The translations under genes and the position numbers were made by a program. From assembly GCA_034440635.1 (NCBI GenBank), contig JAOTON010000333.1, positions 1,178,001 through 1,242,000 on the forward strand: a stretch of 64,000 nucleotides of DNA, in the 5' to 3' direction. This stretch comes from Lepas anatifera. Lineage: Eukaryota; Arthropoda; Thecostraca; Lepadidae. The notes beneath the pieces were generated by a model. It was not told the origin of the DNA and made no database searches. It was given only the letters and a program-made list of their open reading frames with translations. Positions 12,440 through 25,516 of the stretch are shown piece after piece (within the stretch, counting starts at the first letter, position 1; every line of letters begins with the position of its first letter).

Positions 12440-15400
12440 TTGGCACAGTATGTGCTTATCACAGATTTTTTGCTCCGTTCATTGAACGCTCGCCCGTTTT
12501 TTTCCGGTCTGCAAAGACCTCATAAGTTAGCCCAAGGCCCTATTGGCCTTGCAAACAGTGGTGTTCACGTGTATATCAGTAGGTGAATATCTTAATGTGG
12601 GAGCGCAGCAATTAATCGGTTCGAAAGTGCAGCATGTCTTAACCTAGGAAAAGTCGTAAGGAGTAGGTGTGATATTGTGAATAAGGAAACACTGATTTCT
12701 CTCTGGCAGACACAGGACCACATTTTTGTCGAGTTTGATAAGATGGTAACAGTCTATAAGTACCTACCTGCGGCAGATAATCAATCAGGAATGACGCACA
12801 AGCTTTTTTGCTCGATATTCTGGCAGCCAGTGGCAGTGGAGGCTACGCTTCACCGGTAGGAAGGGCAACAGGTTTTTGGAGGAGCAACCGTCAAATGACT
12901 AAGTGGCCAAACAATGTCACCAATTTTCACCTGAGCAGGAGGAATATCACAAAGCAGGGACCATTTCGGATTAAACCGATTAAGCGTAAGGTTAACACAT
13001 TCGCTGGGTCCATGGTGTCAGAACGTTCCCATTGAGGCGGGCTGATCGGCGGAGCGGATGCGTCGACACCCGATACCTGGAGTTCTGGGTCTGGCGCTCC
13101 TCGGCGGCCGTCGCCGCGGCTCCGTCGGCTTTGGGTTCGGCGGTGGGCCGATATCCGACGCAGAAGGTCAGCGCCGCGATACCATCGGCCTGGGTATGCC
13201 AGGCTTTCAATGGGGGGTTTTTGCGTAAATTCATCACAGCCATTCTGTTGGCATCGCCGGGAGATGGATGAAAAAAGCGGCGCTCTCCGCCCGATCTGGC
13301 CTGTTATTAAACAGCGCAGGCGAACTGTGTTCAATTTCGGAACGACTCCATCAAATCCAGCATTCCAGCTATGCGCCCGGCGCAGAGTGCTCCTCTCTTT
13401 ATAACTGACTTTGATAGATACATATTTCATAAAGTGCTTCCTCTACATCAAAATATCTATCGACGCCAGGCATGCACAGCTATGCACCAGCTGAAACTTT
13501 ATGAAAAATTAACGGATATCTGAAAGTCATTTGTTCGAATAGACTTGGTGTCACATTCACTAAACCCCCCCCTCCCTGCCAAGCGTCACCTACATTCTGA
13601 TCCTTGTCACGCTTTATCCAAAATCAGTGTCAAAAGGGGGAGCCAGAAGCGCAATCACTGTGCTTTCTGTGTCATTGCAGTGGGCACCAGTAATCCGCCA
13701 ATGAAGTCTCCTTCAGCACCTCTGGCAGGATGGCCGGATGGTGGGCCCGTAGGCCTGGATTGCAGGGGGCGCAGCACCCGTGGAGCTTCATCACGAACTT
13801 CGAGCTAACTTGGTTCAGTGGTAATGCTGGATTTTCTGTTGTTTTTCAAACGTGTCACGGAGCTTTAAATAGCTGACTGGGCAACCGGTGGCATGGTGAT
13901 GATTAAATCAAATAGGTAAATTGCATTTCTTCAACAGTGACAGTTGGTTGGTGTGTGTTAGGTTTTTAGGACGCCTCAGCCACCAGGGCCATCGAGAGAC
14001 GGTCTGTTGGTGACAGTTCCCTTACGCACAACAGCTTTCGCCACATTTCGAGGGCGAACACTTGACCTGTGGACGTTTTGATGGCACTCTTACCTTTCCA
14101 CAGCAAACAAACTAGTATGGAAGAGGATCGGTGCACGTGTGAGAGGAAAGAAATGACAAAGAGCAGTGCCACCTCCATTCATCGCACCAGTCACCCAGTT
14201 AGAAAGCAGCGTCACCTAACTGACGTCGCCCCCGCGTCGAAACTGGACTCGCGCCCCGCTCCCTATCGAAGCACACATCTGATTATAAACGTCCAGTGAC
14301 AAACGGTGGACCGACCGCGGTCTCTCCGAGTGTGGTGTTAATCTGATTCGCGCTTACCAATCAGAGTGGACGAACGGCGTTGCAGCAGGTCCTTGATGGT
14401 ATCTGTCGGGTTGGGAGAGGGGGAGGGGCGCGGTGGGGCAGACGTGACCGGGCGAACACCACGCCCCCGCCGGGGACAAATGATTACTGAGTCACTGGAC
14501 GTGCCCGGGATAGCAATGGCGTGGGCACTGTAGCGCGTTAGAGAGTGTGAGAGAGAGGGGGAGGTGACATTCGATTAACACGAGAAACTGGGATGTTCAG
14601 GAAGACCATCTTATGCATTTCAACAGCACAGCAAATCAAAATCATTGACTTTGACACGACTGAAGTAAGTTCTGACTTGGGAAGAAAATTCACAAATTAA
14701 TTTCTGTGCCGCCGTCTTCAGTAATACGAGATTCATCGCCGCCAACCCCATCACGGATCAAGTCACGACTGCGCCAAATCGGGGTGGAGGGCGCGAGGGC
14801 GAGGCGGCCACAGCTGATGTATACACGTGACCCAATCTGGGGTCGTGCACGAGGGGCGATAACAACGCTTCAGGTCCCAATAGCACCGACAGGACCGCCC
14901 GTCGGCTTCACCACAGCCACAGTGGCGCCCGGACGGGGCGTACAGAGTAACGCAGCGGGCCTCATTTGCACGTGCGGTGCACCACACCCCGGATGGTCGA
15001 GACCGGCATGGGGTCGGCACTGGCGAGGTTGAGACCTGCAGTGGTCTGTTCGCGCTGTGGGTGTTTGCTGGCTGATTCAACTACGGAGGGCGAAGAGAAT
15101 ATTGGTCTGAACAGTTCGATTCTTGTGTCGCGTGCGAGGGAGAGAGGGCGACTGCTATACCGCTATTGTATTGTCACACACACACACGGTCTCATTACAC
15201 AGATTCAGACCCTAGTTTTTAGATAGTCACACACAAAGAAACTGTCTAGTCTATCTCAGCGTGTCTCACAGAAACAATGCAAATTCATTTTTCTAGGGAT
15301 CTCGCTTACAGACTTGCAGACAGAGTTTTTGATCATGTGGCTGAATCGCCACATAAAAATTGCTTTGTTTGCCGGATACATGAGCCTTCTCAGCCGTAAC

Positions 15401-15822
15401 TTGAGCACCATTGGCTTCAACCCAGCAAACTCTACTTTGTCTTATATCGCAAGCCCAATATGAAGATTCACGAGCGCAATGCTTGCGTATATTTCAGTAT
15501 GCAGACATCAGTGCCGGGGGAACTATATATAACGCCTAAATCAGTGTTTGAGCATTTTGCACGGGAGAATTCGAATGCATAACACTTAGAACATTAATGC
15601 AGCATCCATATTGAATGTTTGTCCAACCTGAGTCAGTGTTTATTCAATGCTGATATCTCTAACTGAAGCGATACCACGACACTTCACTCCTCTGATTGAG
15701 AAGAAATCCGATAAAACCTAATAACTTAGTGTCTAGAAACTGCTATCTTACCGGGTTAGCACTTCATTTAAAACCACATGACCCAAGCCTGTGTGTGGTA
15801 CAAATAGTAAGCGCAGCAAGGC
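12440..15822. other. Unassigned DNA
   Basis: Includes the CpG-rich patch at 13.0-13.2 kb and another GC-rich run at 14.2-15.1 kb. Short overlapping ORFs only, no supported gene. Confidence 0.45.
13030..13200. other. CpG-rich patch, no supported gene
   Basis: Short GC-rich stretch with overlapping ORFs on both strands. The minus-strand frame 13243-12992 reads MNLRKNPPLKAWHTQADG, not recognised. Function unknown. Confidence 0.25.
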
Positions 15823-16848
15823 TTAACCCTCGCCCCACGAGGGGGCATCAATGGCCCCCTAAGGTTTTTTCAGGATAGCAGAAAAACGACGAAACGCAGC
15901 ACCGCGGTTGAGGGCTCTATCTCTCACTGCATTACATTCCCACCATCCCTGAAAATTTTTACCCCGGGTCACCCAAGGTCAGGTCACCAGGCGAGGTCAA
16001 CCAAGGTCACCTCACTTCAATTTTGAAGTTCTATAAAAGCTACATTTATTAGTCGATTGATTTGAAACTTGCTACATTTTATGAACCTTTTTCAGGGTCT
16101 ACACGGTCTATATCCGGGATTTTTCGATTTCGTGACCTAAGGTCAGGTCACGAGTCGACCTCTCCCATTGGAAAAGCATGGAGAAAAGCTGTCTTATGAT
16201 CTAAAAGTCACAAAAATTATTTCAGATACTCAGACTGCTCAGAACAACGTTTTTGGACACCCTTTCACGGATCCCAGGGGTCATATTTGCCCTTTGACTT
16301 TTCCAAGGCCATCCAAGGTCACAGTGTCAAAAAAGTATTTTAACAATAACTTTTGACCTAAATAAGCTAGAGCGCCGACACATACACCATCGTGTTTGTC
16401 ATATCACTGGCTTTCATTTGATATACGGCAAGGTCACTTTCTGACTTTTCGTGACCTCAGGTCACATTAGACCACAAGGTGACCTCTAGAGGTCAAACCA
16501 CTGGCGGAAGGTCTTTACATTTCACATAGCGGAAAAGGTCTGGCAATTTCCTATCAAATGTACTTAATCAGATCTCAATAGATCTACTGGCATAGGTATT
16601 ATGCCAAGTTTTCTTAAGCATTGCATATTTGAGTGAAAATAGCCTATCGTGACCTTTCTTGACCTCTGGAGGTCAAACCATTCACCTGAGCGCTTAAACA
16701 TGCGAAGTAATTTCTTACTGAATTCATGCGAGCTTTCTAATGCACTTTGAAGATTTGCGTTAACCTCCATATGTTCGGAGTTAGAGGGGGCATCGATGCC
16801 CCCGGTGGGGCGAAGGTAGCGCCTGAACGCCGGTGGGAAGCGGGTTAA
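15823..16848 (+). mobile_element. Family C TTAA-ended element
   Basis: Begins TTAACCCTCGCCCCACGAGG and ends CCGGTGGGAAGCGGGTTAA. About 1,026 bp, no ORF of note, AGGTCA/TGACCT hexamers throughout. The tips carry paired GGGGGCAT(C) / GATGCCCCC inverted segments. Confidence 0.75.
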
Positions 16849-18687
16849 GACATGGTCAGGAAACGAACGTGAACATTACAAAGGATTGTTTCTCCGTATT
16901 GATGGTATGGCGGAGCGTATTTCCATAATAGGCCTAATGATCACAATTGTTAGCGGGGTAGAAATGAAGCACTATCATTTTAATTACTGTTCAACGTGGC
17001 TACTCGAAGATGAAGTACCAATTTTCAGTTTTTTATTCGGATGTGAAACTGATTATTTAAGTTGCCCCATCCATATTCTATCACCATTGCTTGATTACAT
17101 GCAAATACGCTGCTTTTCATTGGATAATTTTTGAAGCAGGAGCAGCAAAATGGATCAAAAATAAACTAAAACAGGGAACGTATTATAAAGAAGGAACAGA
17201 CACTTGCATGTTGTCAGACTGGACTTCGTGTCATATTTACACGAATCCCACTTCTTGAATTATACGGAGTAGCCGAAGCTGCCATAGCGATGCAATGTTA
17301 CACATGTGACGGGAGAAAACAAGTGGTACAATTTTCACAAAAATAAGGTATGTAATCAATAACCGAGCGGGAGCAGAGCGTTCCAAAGGTCTGCCCATCT
17401 CTTGCACATAACATTTTGGCAGCAGGAGAAGCAAAACAAATCAAGAACCACATAATATAGTGAGGAGCATAATAAAGGAGGATACATAAATTGGCTCGCA
17501 AATGGGTACGAAGATCTACATCGTAATTTTTCTCGCATGAGCAATTTCCACCGTTATTCCACAAATCAAAAATTTCAGATGAGCTTTGATTTACAATTGC
17601 ACATTCGTGCATTATTCGCATATATTCGTATTCGTATATATTCGTATATTCGTACAATCCCTAAGCGTATATTCCAGCTCCATAACGGGGAAAGCACGGA
17701 ATACAAATATTCAATCAGTGGTGTGTCATCGTCCATAACACCATCAAAACGACCACATGATGAAGAGCTCCTCATCTAGTGCAACCGCAACCGGCCCTCT
17801 GGTGTGAAAAAGACTCACTATGGCCATCGCACGTTCAACACGAGCCGTTGCACACGCCACTGTCCAGCTCACGCACCCCGGCCGACCGAGATCGCCGCTC
17901 AGCCGGAATACTGCCGCCGGGCATAATCTCTAACTGCAACCGCGCTGGTGCAAACAGCGAGAGCTATCTGAGAGCACAGGCAATGAGGCGTGATTTTATC
18001 GGTGTTTGCATTCGACGCAAAGCCCGAGCTGTTCAGACCCGGCTGAGTAATCAGACTTAATTACAGGGTCGATTTTTACCGGCGTGCTGATGTAGTGTTC
18101 GACCGCCAAGACGAAGACTGATTGCTTCCTGTTCGGGAAGAGGAATGTATACTTGTGGTGCATTCAAAGGCGACAGTGCGGCGTGCGTTAACCAGTAAAG
18201 TGTCAGGAAAGAAGTACAGCTCCATCGCTTCCTGTCAGGGGCGCAGCTATGGAAGCGTGCCCCTCCCTCCATTTCAAAGGGGCGGGGCAAGCCCTTGATC
18301 ATTAAATGTTGTGTCCCCTTTGTGCATGCACCCCTCAGCTCAAAGTGCCCTATGCTGCTGTATCTGAATTATCTGGGCTCCACGAATCTTAGAGCACTTG
18401 AGCGGAGACCGTGTGGCCCTTATTTTTGCTGGGGGACCCAGTCGAAGGTTATGGGCACTGAAAAGAATCGGTGCATTTGATCTAAAGGTCACTGTGGTTC
18501 CAGTATGGAAATTCAGTGCCCCAAAAGATAGCTGGGAACCCATTCGTCGCTAGAAAGGGCAAGGAAGAAGCCAGGGGGCACAGGAAAAGGAGGAGGCACA
18601 TGGCCCCTGACCGTTACCCAAGTGACCCTCAACCACATGCTTGTATTGTACGGTGCTTTTCCGGAAAATGCGCTTTGCAGTGGTAAA
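16849..18687. other. Unassigned DNA
   Basis: Two similar AT-rich stretches (about 17134-17220 and 17410-17490, both with GCAGGAG-AGCAAAA) suggest a local direct duplication. A GTATATTCGTAT-type simple repeat lies near 17620-17655. No gene supported. Confidence 0.4.
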
Positions 18688-18695
18688 TCCGGATG

Positions 18696-18884
18696 CAGGG
18701 GCATAGCCAAGTGAGGGGCGGCAGGGACAGCCACCTCCCTCCCCTAAGGGCCCCAAGGGCCCTCCTGAGGACACGGTTCTGTAACAAGCAGGGCCATTTT
18801 CACCCATCAGGGCCCTTTTGGCGCTGTCGCAGGGGCTCTTTTCGGGGCGCCGCCCCAATGAGCGAAATCCTGGCTACGCCCCTG
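18696..18884. mobile_element. hAT-type MITE with 8-bp target duplication
   Basis: Ends CAGGGGCATAGCCA and TGGCTACGCCCCTG are inverted repeats. The flanks carry the same 8 bp, TCCGGATG, at 18688-18695 and 18885-18892. An 8-bp duplication and CAG...CTG ends are typical of hAT elements. Interior GC-rich, non-coding; related to 26915-27192. Confidence 0.85.
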
Positions 18885-19280
18885 TCCGGATGTCAGGAGA
18901 CAGTGGGCCACTTCCAGAGACGCAGCCCGGCAGCACGGACACCCCTTGCCACCACCGGTGTTCAAGTACCCAACTACTACTGCAATATGTAGGCACTTGT
19001 TTGCAGTGGGACTTGGCGAGTCGAGTATGGAGTACCATACTAATAAATTCACAATAGGTTTTGGATATATACTTAAAGTTGGTTACACGCGCATGATCAT
19101 ATCGGCGTCCACTTGAACCAAACATTCGCTCTGCATAAAGGATACGGCCTGATACTTAGTGCAAAAAGACAATCTACAGCTTAAAACGGGGATGATGCAT
19201 ACCACAAAGTGATGCACGAAATAATTCACTAGAATATAATCCAATTCACCTCTTCTCACTATTTAGGTCCCTATTACCAT

Positions 19281-19655
19281 TGCCGGATCCAGGGGAGGCA
19301 CTTGCCTCCCCAAACGGAAAATCTCGGGGTAAACTATGTTTTGCCCCCACCCCCCAAGCTGTCAATATCCTTTTTGCCCAGACTCCTTTTTAGTTTATCA
19401 GCAAGGGTTTAGTGCTTCAACTTTCAACTTCAAACGGAACCAGTCAACTTCAGTGTAAACATTCAGCATTGGATAGCAAGAACAAGCATCTTGTACCCCA
19501 TGACGTTTTTTTGCATATTGACTCTTGGGTGGGCTCTTGGGCTCCAAAACCTACCGTTCACTGAAATTGTGTCATACTCTCATCGCGTGACACTTTTTTT
19601 TTTGCTTATTGACTTTGGCTTTTCTCCCAAACCTACCTGCTAGATCCGCCACTGT
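19281..19655. mobile_element. Possible small DNA transposon remnant
   Basis: CATTGCCGGATCC at the left and GATCCGCCACTG at the right form an imperfect inverted pair around a T-rich interior. No target duplication could be matched. Confidence 0.35.
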
Positions 19656-20042
19656 ACCCACCATCACAGGATCTTAAAAGGACTATTAGTCGCATAGAGC
19701 TTGTCCATAACCACTGCTCCTTTTCTCTCGGAACTCACATTTCTTTGAGCAACAGCATTTCATAAGCGCGTTAGTTTTTGAACGCACGGATATCTTCTGC
19801 CAAGTCTCGCTTCCCAATGAGCTAAAATGTTGGCGGCGGATGAGGAGACTTCCAGAAGGGAGCTTGGGCTCGATACCCGCTCTAAATACAGGCGGCTTCT
19901 CCGAAAATGGCGAGTCTGGAAGGAATAAAGCGTATAGTCTGGGCTTCCGGCATGCTCCATCACCTGGCTATTTGCTATCTTGATTAAAATCACATTATAA
20001 AGGTGTCACATTTCATTTTATTTCGCAGGCTATTATACCAGG

Positions 20043-21088
20043 GCAAACCTCGCCTCGGTGGGGGGGGGGTATTTGACCACCCCCTCGGGTTTTCCCGGCG
20101 GCATAATAAAATGGCAGCGCAGCGTGACGCCGTACTTGGCACACTTCATTCTAGATCAATTGCGCAGCATTCCCAAAATCTTAAGGCTGAGTCATTTCAG
20201 GTCAGGTCACCAGTGCAGGTAAAATAACCTCACCTCCAAAAATGTTTAAGGTGGCATAAGTAAAAAAATGGGAGAATCTATCGGATTGAAACTTATACCA
20301 CATAATGAGCCCTCCGAGTGCTACAACATACATTCTGTGATTTTTCATATCGATGACCTAGAGTCAGGTACGGATCATGACCTCACCATTGGAAATACAT
20401 AGGAAAACAGGAAATTGGCTGTATTTATGTAGATACAACAGAGAATGCCTTCGTATGCTCAAAACCGTAGTGTCCTGTGCCCCTTTCCAGGTTCATGCTG
20501 CAATTTTGAACTGTGTCCTCTGAGAGGTCATCTGGGGCTATTCAAACAGTTTTCAGACTTGGACCAATAACTGCAGGAAGTGATGATACAGCTTATATAA
20601 TGCTACCATTACGTTTTGGTTGCTATTGCGAGTCGATCGATATGCATATTGACTATGCTAGGTTGAAAAGTGACCTTGTCCTGACCTGAGGTCAGGCCAT
20701 TATTGTGCTTTGACCTAGCATAGTCATATTTCATTATTAATCATTAGTCATATTTCATCATTAGCATATTATAATCATTAGATTCGTCGTGATGAGAGGC
20801 AGCGAATGGTGCCTACAAAATCGTTCTTACACAACTCTGTCAGACGCTAGAGCCCAAAAACACTACACTAGCATGCAACCTTCTTTGACCTGTCATGATC
20901 CCAATATTGACCCGAGCCAAAAAGTGACTGATGTAGTTTCTTCATGAATCTGTATGAGCTATCCAACAGTTTTTGCGTTTTTTTTTCGCTAATCCGCATA
21001 GGAGCCGAGTTCGAGGAGGAGGGGTGTTTCGAACCCTCCTCCCCACCAGAGTGAAGGTGACTCGGAGGCCCACGGCAGTGGGTGTTAA
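20043..21088 (+). mobile_element. Family E element
   Basis: The left tip has AAACCTCGCCTCGGTGG; the right end has CAGTGGGTGTTAA at 21088. The interior is AGGTCA-rich and parallel to the copy at 8.5-9.4 kb. No coding potential. Confidence 0.65.
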
Positions 21089-21977
21089 TAATAGACCCTA
21101 CGTACAAACAATAAAATAATCAAATTTCAATTACTGACTATTTCTACCAGTACTAAATTTAGTTTCCTCCTATCTCGCCAGCTTTTTACGGCAATAGTAC
21201 AGCAGAACCAGGCGCCATGCATTTATTTCACGAGAGCCCTTATCAGAGCTCTCATTTGGCTTTGGTCTTTGCAGCCGACAAAGTGGCTGATACAAGAAAT
21301 GTTTGGCACAGTTTTTTGTTTTGTTATTGACATATAAAATCCATCTGTTGCACTGAGCAGCAGAGTGCGGCGATTCGGCTCGACAATGAGCAAGAATCAA
21401 TCACCCCTCGCTCGAGCATTGCATTTTTCACGTGAAAGCCCTGCGATGAATTGGTGGGACATTCATCGATATCACAGAACCAATAAAGGGACATTGATAA
21501 GCAACAAACATTAAACAATCTAAATAATACGATCAGGTTAAGCATAAAACAATCAAGGGGACTATCGGCGATAAAGGAATTATCAAAATCCCAGTATTGC
21601 TTGTGCAGTATTTCCTTGCAGATATTGCATTGCACGGCCTCGCAAAAGCTACAAGCGGAATTTCACTTTTAAAATGATATCAATAGACCAACATGAATAA
21701 GCTATAAGAATCACCATCACAGCCGTCCAGCCTTTCTCTGCCGCTCAATATCCATTAGCATCATCAGCCTCTGTTATGTTGTGGTCCTCGACTGCTCTGC
21801 TCGTCCTCAGCAGGCCGCTCTCCACCGGTGCGGTTAACCAGCCTCTGAGATCCGCCCTCACCTGCACCCAGCATCCGCACCCACCGACACTCAGCCTCAA
21901 CCATCATTGCCAGAGGGTAAGCTTTCGGGTCTCACTCGCACCAAGGGCGAGTCAATGGCTACGAAGAGATGGTTCCG
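21089..21977. other. Unassigned DNA
   Basis: Short ORFs only; nothing recognised before the 23-bp minisatellite. Confidence 0.45.
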
Positions 21978-22350
21978 AGTCAGTTGGTGCCGGACCGCCG
22001 AGTCGGTTGGTGCCGGACCGCCGAGTCGGTCGGTGTCGGTCCACCGAGTCGGTCGGTGTCGGTTCACCGAGTCGGTCGGTGTCGGTTCACCGAGTCGGTC
22101 GGATTCGGTTCATCGAGCCGGTCGGTGTCGGTTCACCGAGACGGTCGGTGTCGGTCCACCGAGTCGGTCAGTGTCGGTCCAGTGAGTCGGTCAGTGTCGG
22201 TCCAGTGAGTCGGTCGGTGTCGGTTCACCGAGTCGGTCAGTGTCGGTCCACCGAGTCGGTCAGTGTCGGTCCAGTGAGTCGGTCGGTGTCGGTCCACCGA
22301 GTCGGTCAGTGTCGGTCCACTGAGTCGGTCGGTTTCGGTCCACCGATATT
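21978..22350. repeat. 23-bp minisatellite
   Basis: About 16 units of 23 bp based on GAGTCGGTCGGTGTCGGT plus CCACC/TTCACC/CCAGT variants. Open in all three plus frames, which explains the 196-codon ORF. Lies just past the candidate last exon at 22393. Confidence 0.93.
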
Positions 22351-22392
22351 GCTATCTAGTCGGTGAAGCGTCAGCTTGTTCTCCCTTGTACG

Positions 22393-22517
22393 TCAGCCAG
22401 AGCTGGAGGCGTAAAACATGTCCCGGCGTTGGAGGAGCTCTTTGGAGAAAGAAGGCTGCAGCTTCTGTGAAAGGCGATCTAACAACACCAAAATCTCGAT
22501 CCGCTCAGCACCGGTCC
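22393..22517 (-). CDS. Possible terminal exon of the CTLD-sushi gene
   Basis: A good acceptor (TGTATGTTTCAG) opens in phase 1, the phase left by the 24.4 kb exon. It is followed by 40 codons and TGA. The peptide reads TGAERIEILVLLDRLSQKL and then QPSFSKELLQRRD, with a plausible amphipathic helix and no cysteines. If joined, the protein would end in a short non-membrane tail and be secreted. No homology is recognised and no polyadenylation signal was found, so this rests on splice site, phase and open frame only. A degraded similar piece lies at 23388-23431. Confidence 0.35.
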
Positions 22518-23077
22518 CTGAAACATACACACTGCGTTAGTGGAAGATAGTGAAAAATGCTTGCAGGTGTCGATGACGGATTTTTCTATCACATATTTTT
22601 GGGTTCTTATGCTACCATTTCAACTTCTATTTTGTTTTATTCTAGCTTCTATTTTAATGAATATGATAGACAACACTCATTACGCTTATGCTGAAGTTTT
22701 AATTGTCGGAAAACTCGTTGCTCTCTAGCTGTATCTATTTTTGGTCGAGGCTTGAAAAATACCTAGAGAGCATCAATGGCAGTCAAAATTAATCGAGCAT
22801 GCTATTCACTCGGTGGCACTTGCTCGTGACTATTATAGAATTACGCAAAACGTTCATTATTTCAAGCTAAGTACACTTCGACACACTCAGAAAATACCAA
22901 CATCCCTCCAGTAAGGATATTGTAGTCGCACAGTTTATGTGGAGGAGTTCTCACACCACGCCCCGTGGAACCGCCCCGGCGATGCCCTGAAGCAAGGCTT
23001 CCCGTCCCCTCTCCACAGGACGGAACTATTGACGCCCTACGAGACAAGCTGACGCCTCTCTGGTACATCACTCTTCA

Positions 23078-23297
23078 TCCAGGCCCAAATGGCGCCCCAC
23101 CCAGGCCCAAATGGCGCCCCACCCAGGCCCAAATGGCGCCCCACCCAGGCCCAAATGGCGCCCCATCTAGGCCCAAATGGCGCCCCATCCAGGCCCAAAT
23201 TGCGCCTCATCCAGGCCCAAATGGCGCCCCGCCCAGGCCTAAATGGCGCCTCATCCAGGTCCAAATGGCGCCCCATCCAGCCCCAAATTGCACCCTT
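23078..23297. repeat. 22-bp minisatellite
   Basis: Ten units of 22 bp, ATGGCGCCCC followed by A(C/T)CCAGGCCCAA, open in several frames on both strands. The long ORFs here are repeat artefacts. Confidence 0.93.
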
Positions 23298-23387
23298 TAA
23301 CCAAAGTGGCCCCCTCTGATCGGTAGTCCTGGATTCGCCTATGGTCGGATGTGAGTGCCTCACACCTGCTCCCACAGGTGGACAGCC

Positions 23388-23431
23388 CTACCGCTGAAAG
23401 CGCTCTGACGAAAAGCAAACCTGCAGCTGTC
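23388..23431 (-). pseudogene. Decayed look-alike of the 22.4 kb candidate exon
   Basis: After a strong acceptor (CTATTTTTCAG) the minus strand reads QLQVCFSSERFQR and a stop. This resembles KLQPSFSKELLQRR of the candidate exon at 22393-22517 in both order and nucleotide pattern. It may be an older duplicate or an alternative short last exon. Evidence is weak because the match is short. Confidence 0.2.
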
Positions 23432-24406
23432 CTGAAAAATAGATAACGTGATGTCTCAATCCGTACACGGGTGGTGGTCTGAGGAAGTGCGCTTTCTTAT
23501 ACCACTATTTGAACGTAATACTTATTCTAGGATGCACTTAACTACAATCTTGTGAGGTTATCATCTGGATACACATAGACTGTATCCATTGCATGCTTGC
23601 GATTCAATATGCCAATCAATGAGGCAGGTGTCACATGAAGACTTGATACTACGCTACCAAATAATTCAACTGAATTGAAATACTACTCATCAGAAGAAAG
23701 CTACGAACGCCGGATAGATTGATCATGCTCACACCAAATCCATTGTGACCCACTATATACAGCATGCTATTAACAAATTTCTGTCTCCCTCTGAATTTTC
23801 TCTCACCATGAGAATGCTCAGAGAAAATTCCACCAATTCCATACATCTCTCACTCTCTGGCACACCACAAACTTGCCCACCTCACACTCTCAATAATTTC
23901 ACATATCTCACTTTCTGGCAGATCATGCAAAGTTTGCAATCAGTCACACAGGGGTGGACGAGGGCTCGGTTGGTGCGGTACCGGTTGTAGCATGAACGTC
24001 ACGAATATATCTGCATCATATTTGTAATCCACTCATTTTTACGCAGAGCTCTACATCTGCATGAACTGTAGGTTAAAAACTGTAACAATACAAATCATAC
24101 CTACGGCTACAGATGAGGCTTATAACACCAAATAATAGATAACTAGGAAATAAATCACGATCACTTAAGAGAGATCATTTCTATGCATATGTACTTCTGT
24201 TGCAGTAATCCTCTACAATTATTCTACATTTCTCATTTGAAGGAGTAACCACACACCATCATTTTTCAAGCAGCAGCCAAAAATAAAAGCTGACCATTTA
24301 ATCAACATCATCACACGTTATTACCTAGCCGTAATGCTTTACTAGCCTCAGCACCGAATAATGGTGCTGCCATCTATCAATAAGCAGCGCTGATGCTGCC
24401 ACCTAC

Positions 24407-24586
24407 CGCAAGGACCGAGGTCAGAGGGCGTCCACTGGAAGTCATCGCAGGTGACGGTCTGTCGGAGGCCGGTGTCTAGGCAGACGTACTCGGCAGAGTC
24501 ACCCAGCTGACGGCCTCCGTCCCAGGTCACGTTCCGTGCGTCGGTACCGTTGGAGACAGCCTCCGGTATGTCCTCCAGACAGGCGA
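24407..24586 (-). CDS. CTLD-sushi gene, exon 17: sushi domain 12
   Basis: Acceptor CGCTGTCTACAG, donor GTAGGT, 180 nt, phase 1-1. The peptide has ACLEDIPEAVSNGT, SAEYVCLDTGLRQ, TVTCDDFQWTPS and LGPCG, a complete sushi domain and the last one recognised. Since it ends in phase 1 with a donor, at least one more exon must lie at lower coordinates; the only candidate seen is at 22393-22517. Confidence 0.88.
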
Positions 24587-24965
24587 CTGTAGACAGCGAG
24601 GGTCGGGAGTGATTATGAGAGATGTCCGCCACACAGCTCAACGTGGACGCTTGGGGTCGCCTGTGATTATCAGGGAGTGTCCTCAACACAAAGGGGGAAA
24701 GAGTTGGTGGTTCAGTGATCGTGTGAAAAAAATCCCCGTGGAAAGTAAGAAACGTCTAGAATTACCATAAGACTTTATGTTTCATTAAACGTAAAACCTT
24801 ATCTGGATCACTTGCTCAAGCAAAGCATGGTACATAACATGGTGCTTAAATCCAAATAATTTACCGTAGCCGAAGATCCCACGGTATATTTCGCTAGTTT
24901 CATCATCCCCAGCAAACAAACGCCAGCCCCTACGCAGTCAGTACCAGGACCAGAACAGTGCCTTT

Positions 24966-25302
24966 CAGTAGCGCACCCAAGGAGATGGCCAGTGCCCTCC
25001 CCCAAACGCTTCAAATCCAAATTGCTGCCCCCCCTCGCCTGTTTTGGTAATAATTGACCGCCACCGGTCAATCGAGGGCAGACATGAGTCTTGATCTGAC
25101 TTTTAGTACCAGTTCTACTCTCACCTTGCCGCCCCTTGCCCATAGCGTGTCGCCCTTTTAACGTGATAAGCACCCTCTCCGGCCAAATTTTCCCCTCAAG
25201 TAATCCCCAAACCCCTTCCAAATATGCTGCCCCCATCAGCCTGCCACCCCCCTCCCTCGTCAGCCGGGCCTCCGCCAAACAAAAATCCTGGGTGCGCGCC
25301 TG
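24966..25302. mobile_element. hAT-type MITE (second family)
   Basis: Ends CAGTAGCGCACCCAAGGA and CTGGGTGCGCGCCTG are inverted repeats. Flanks GTGCCTTT (24958-24965) and GTGCCTGT (25303-25310) match in 7 of 8 positions. It ends only 28 bp from sushi exon 16. Non-coding. Confidence 0.7.
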
Positions 25303-25330
25303 GTGCCTGTCGCTTCCGAGTCCCACTCAC

Positions 25331-25516
25331 CACAGTCCTCCAGCTCGGGCGTCCACCCCCCGTCCCCGCAGATCAGATACTGCTGACTGCTGTTGGTGCT
25401 GAGCAGGCGGGAGCCGTTGGGGCAGGTGAAGGTGACTTCGGTGCCCTGCGGCACCAGGCTACTGTTGCCGGTCCAGTTGTTCTCGTAACTCTCTTGAAGA
25501 TCCAGCAGCGGACAGT
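25331..25516 (-). CDS. CTLD-sushi gene, exon 16: sushi domain 11
   Basis: Acceptor TTGGCCGCAG, donor GTGAGT, 186 nt, phase 1-1. The peptide has CPLLDLQESYENNWT, EVTFTCPNGSRLL, LICGDGGWTPELE and DC: a complete sushi domain. The intron before it is a 0.9-kb array of 44-bp repeats, each holding a copy of this acceptor plus the first exon codons. The true start is taken as the AG nearest the domain; use of an upstream copy cannot be excluded. Confidence 0.88.

Noticed and set aside
12927..13430. 167-codon minus-strand ORF
   Set aside because: Overlaps other long frames in a GC-rich patch; no known motif and no matching splice phase.
21776..22366. 196-codon plus-strand ORF
   Set aside because: Most of it is the 23-bp minisatellite read through all frames; ORF length is a repeat effect.
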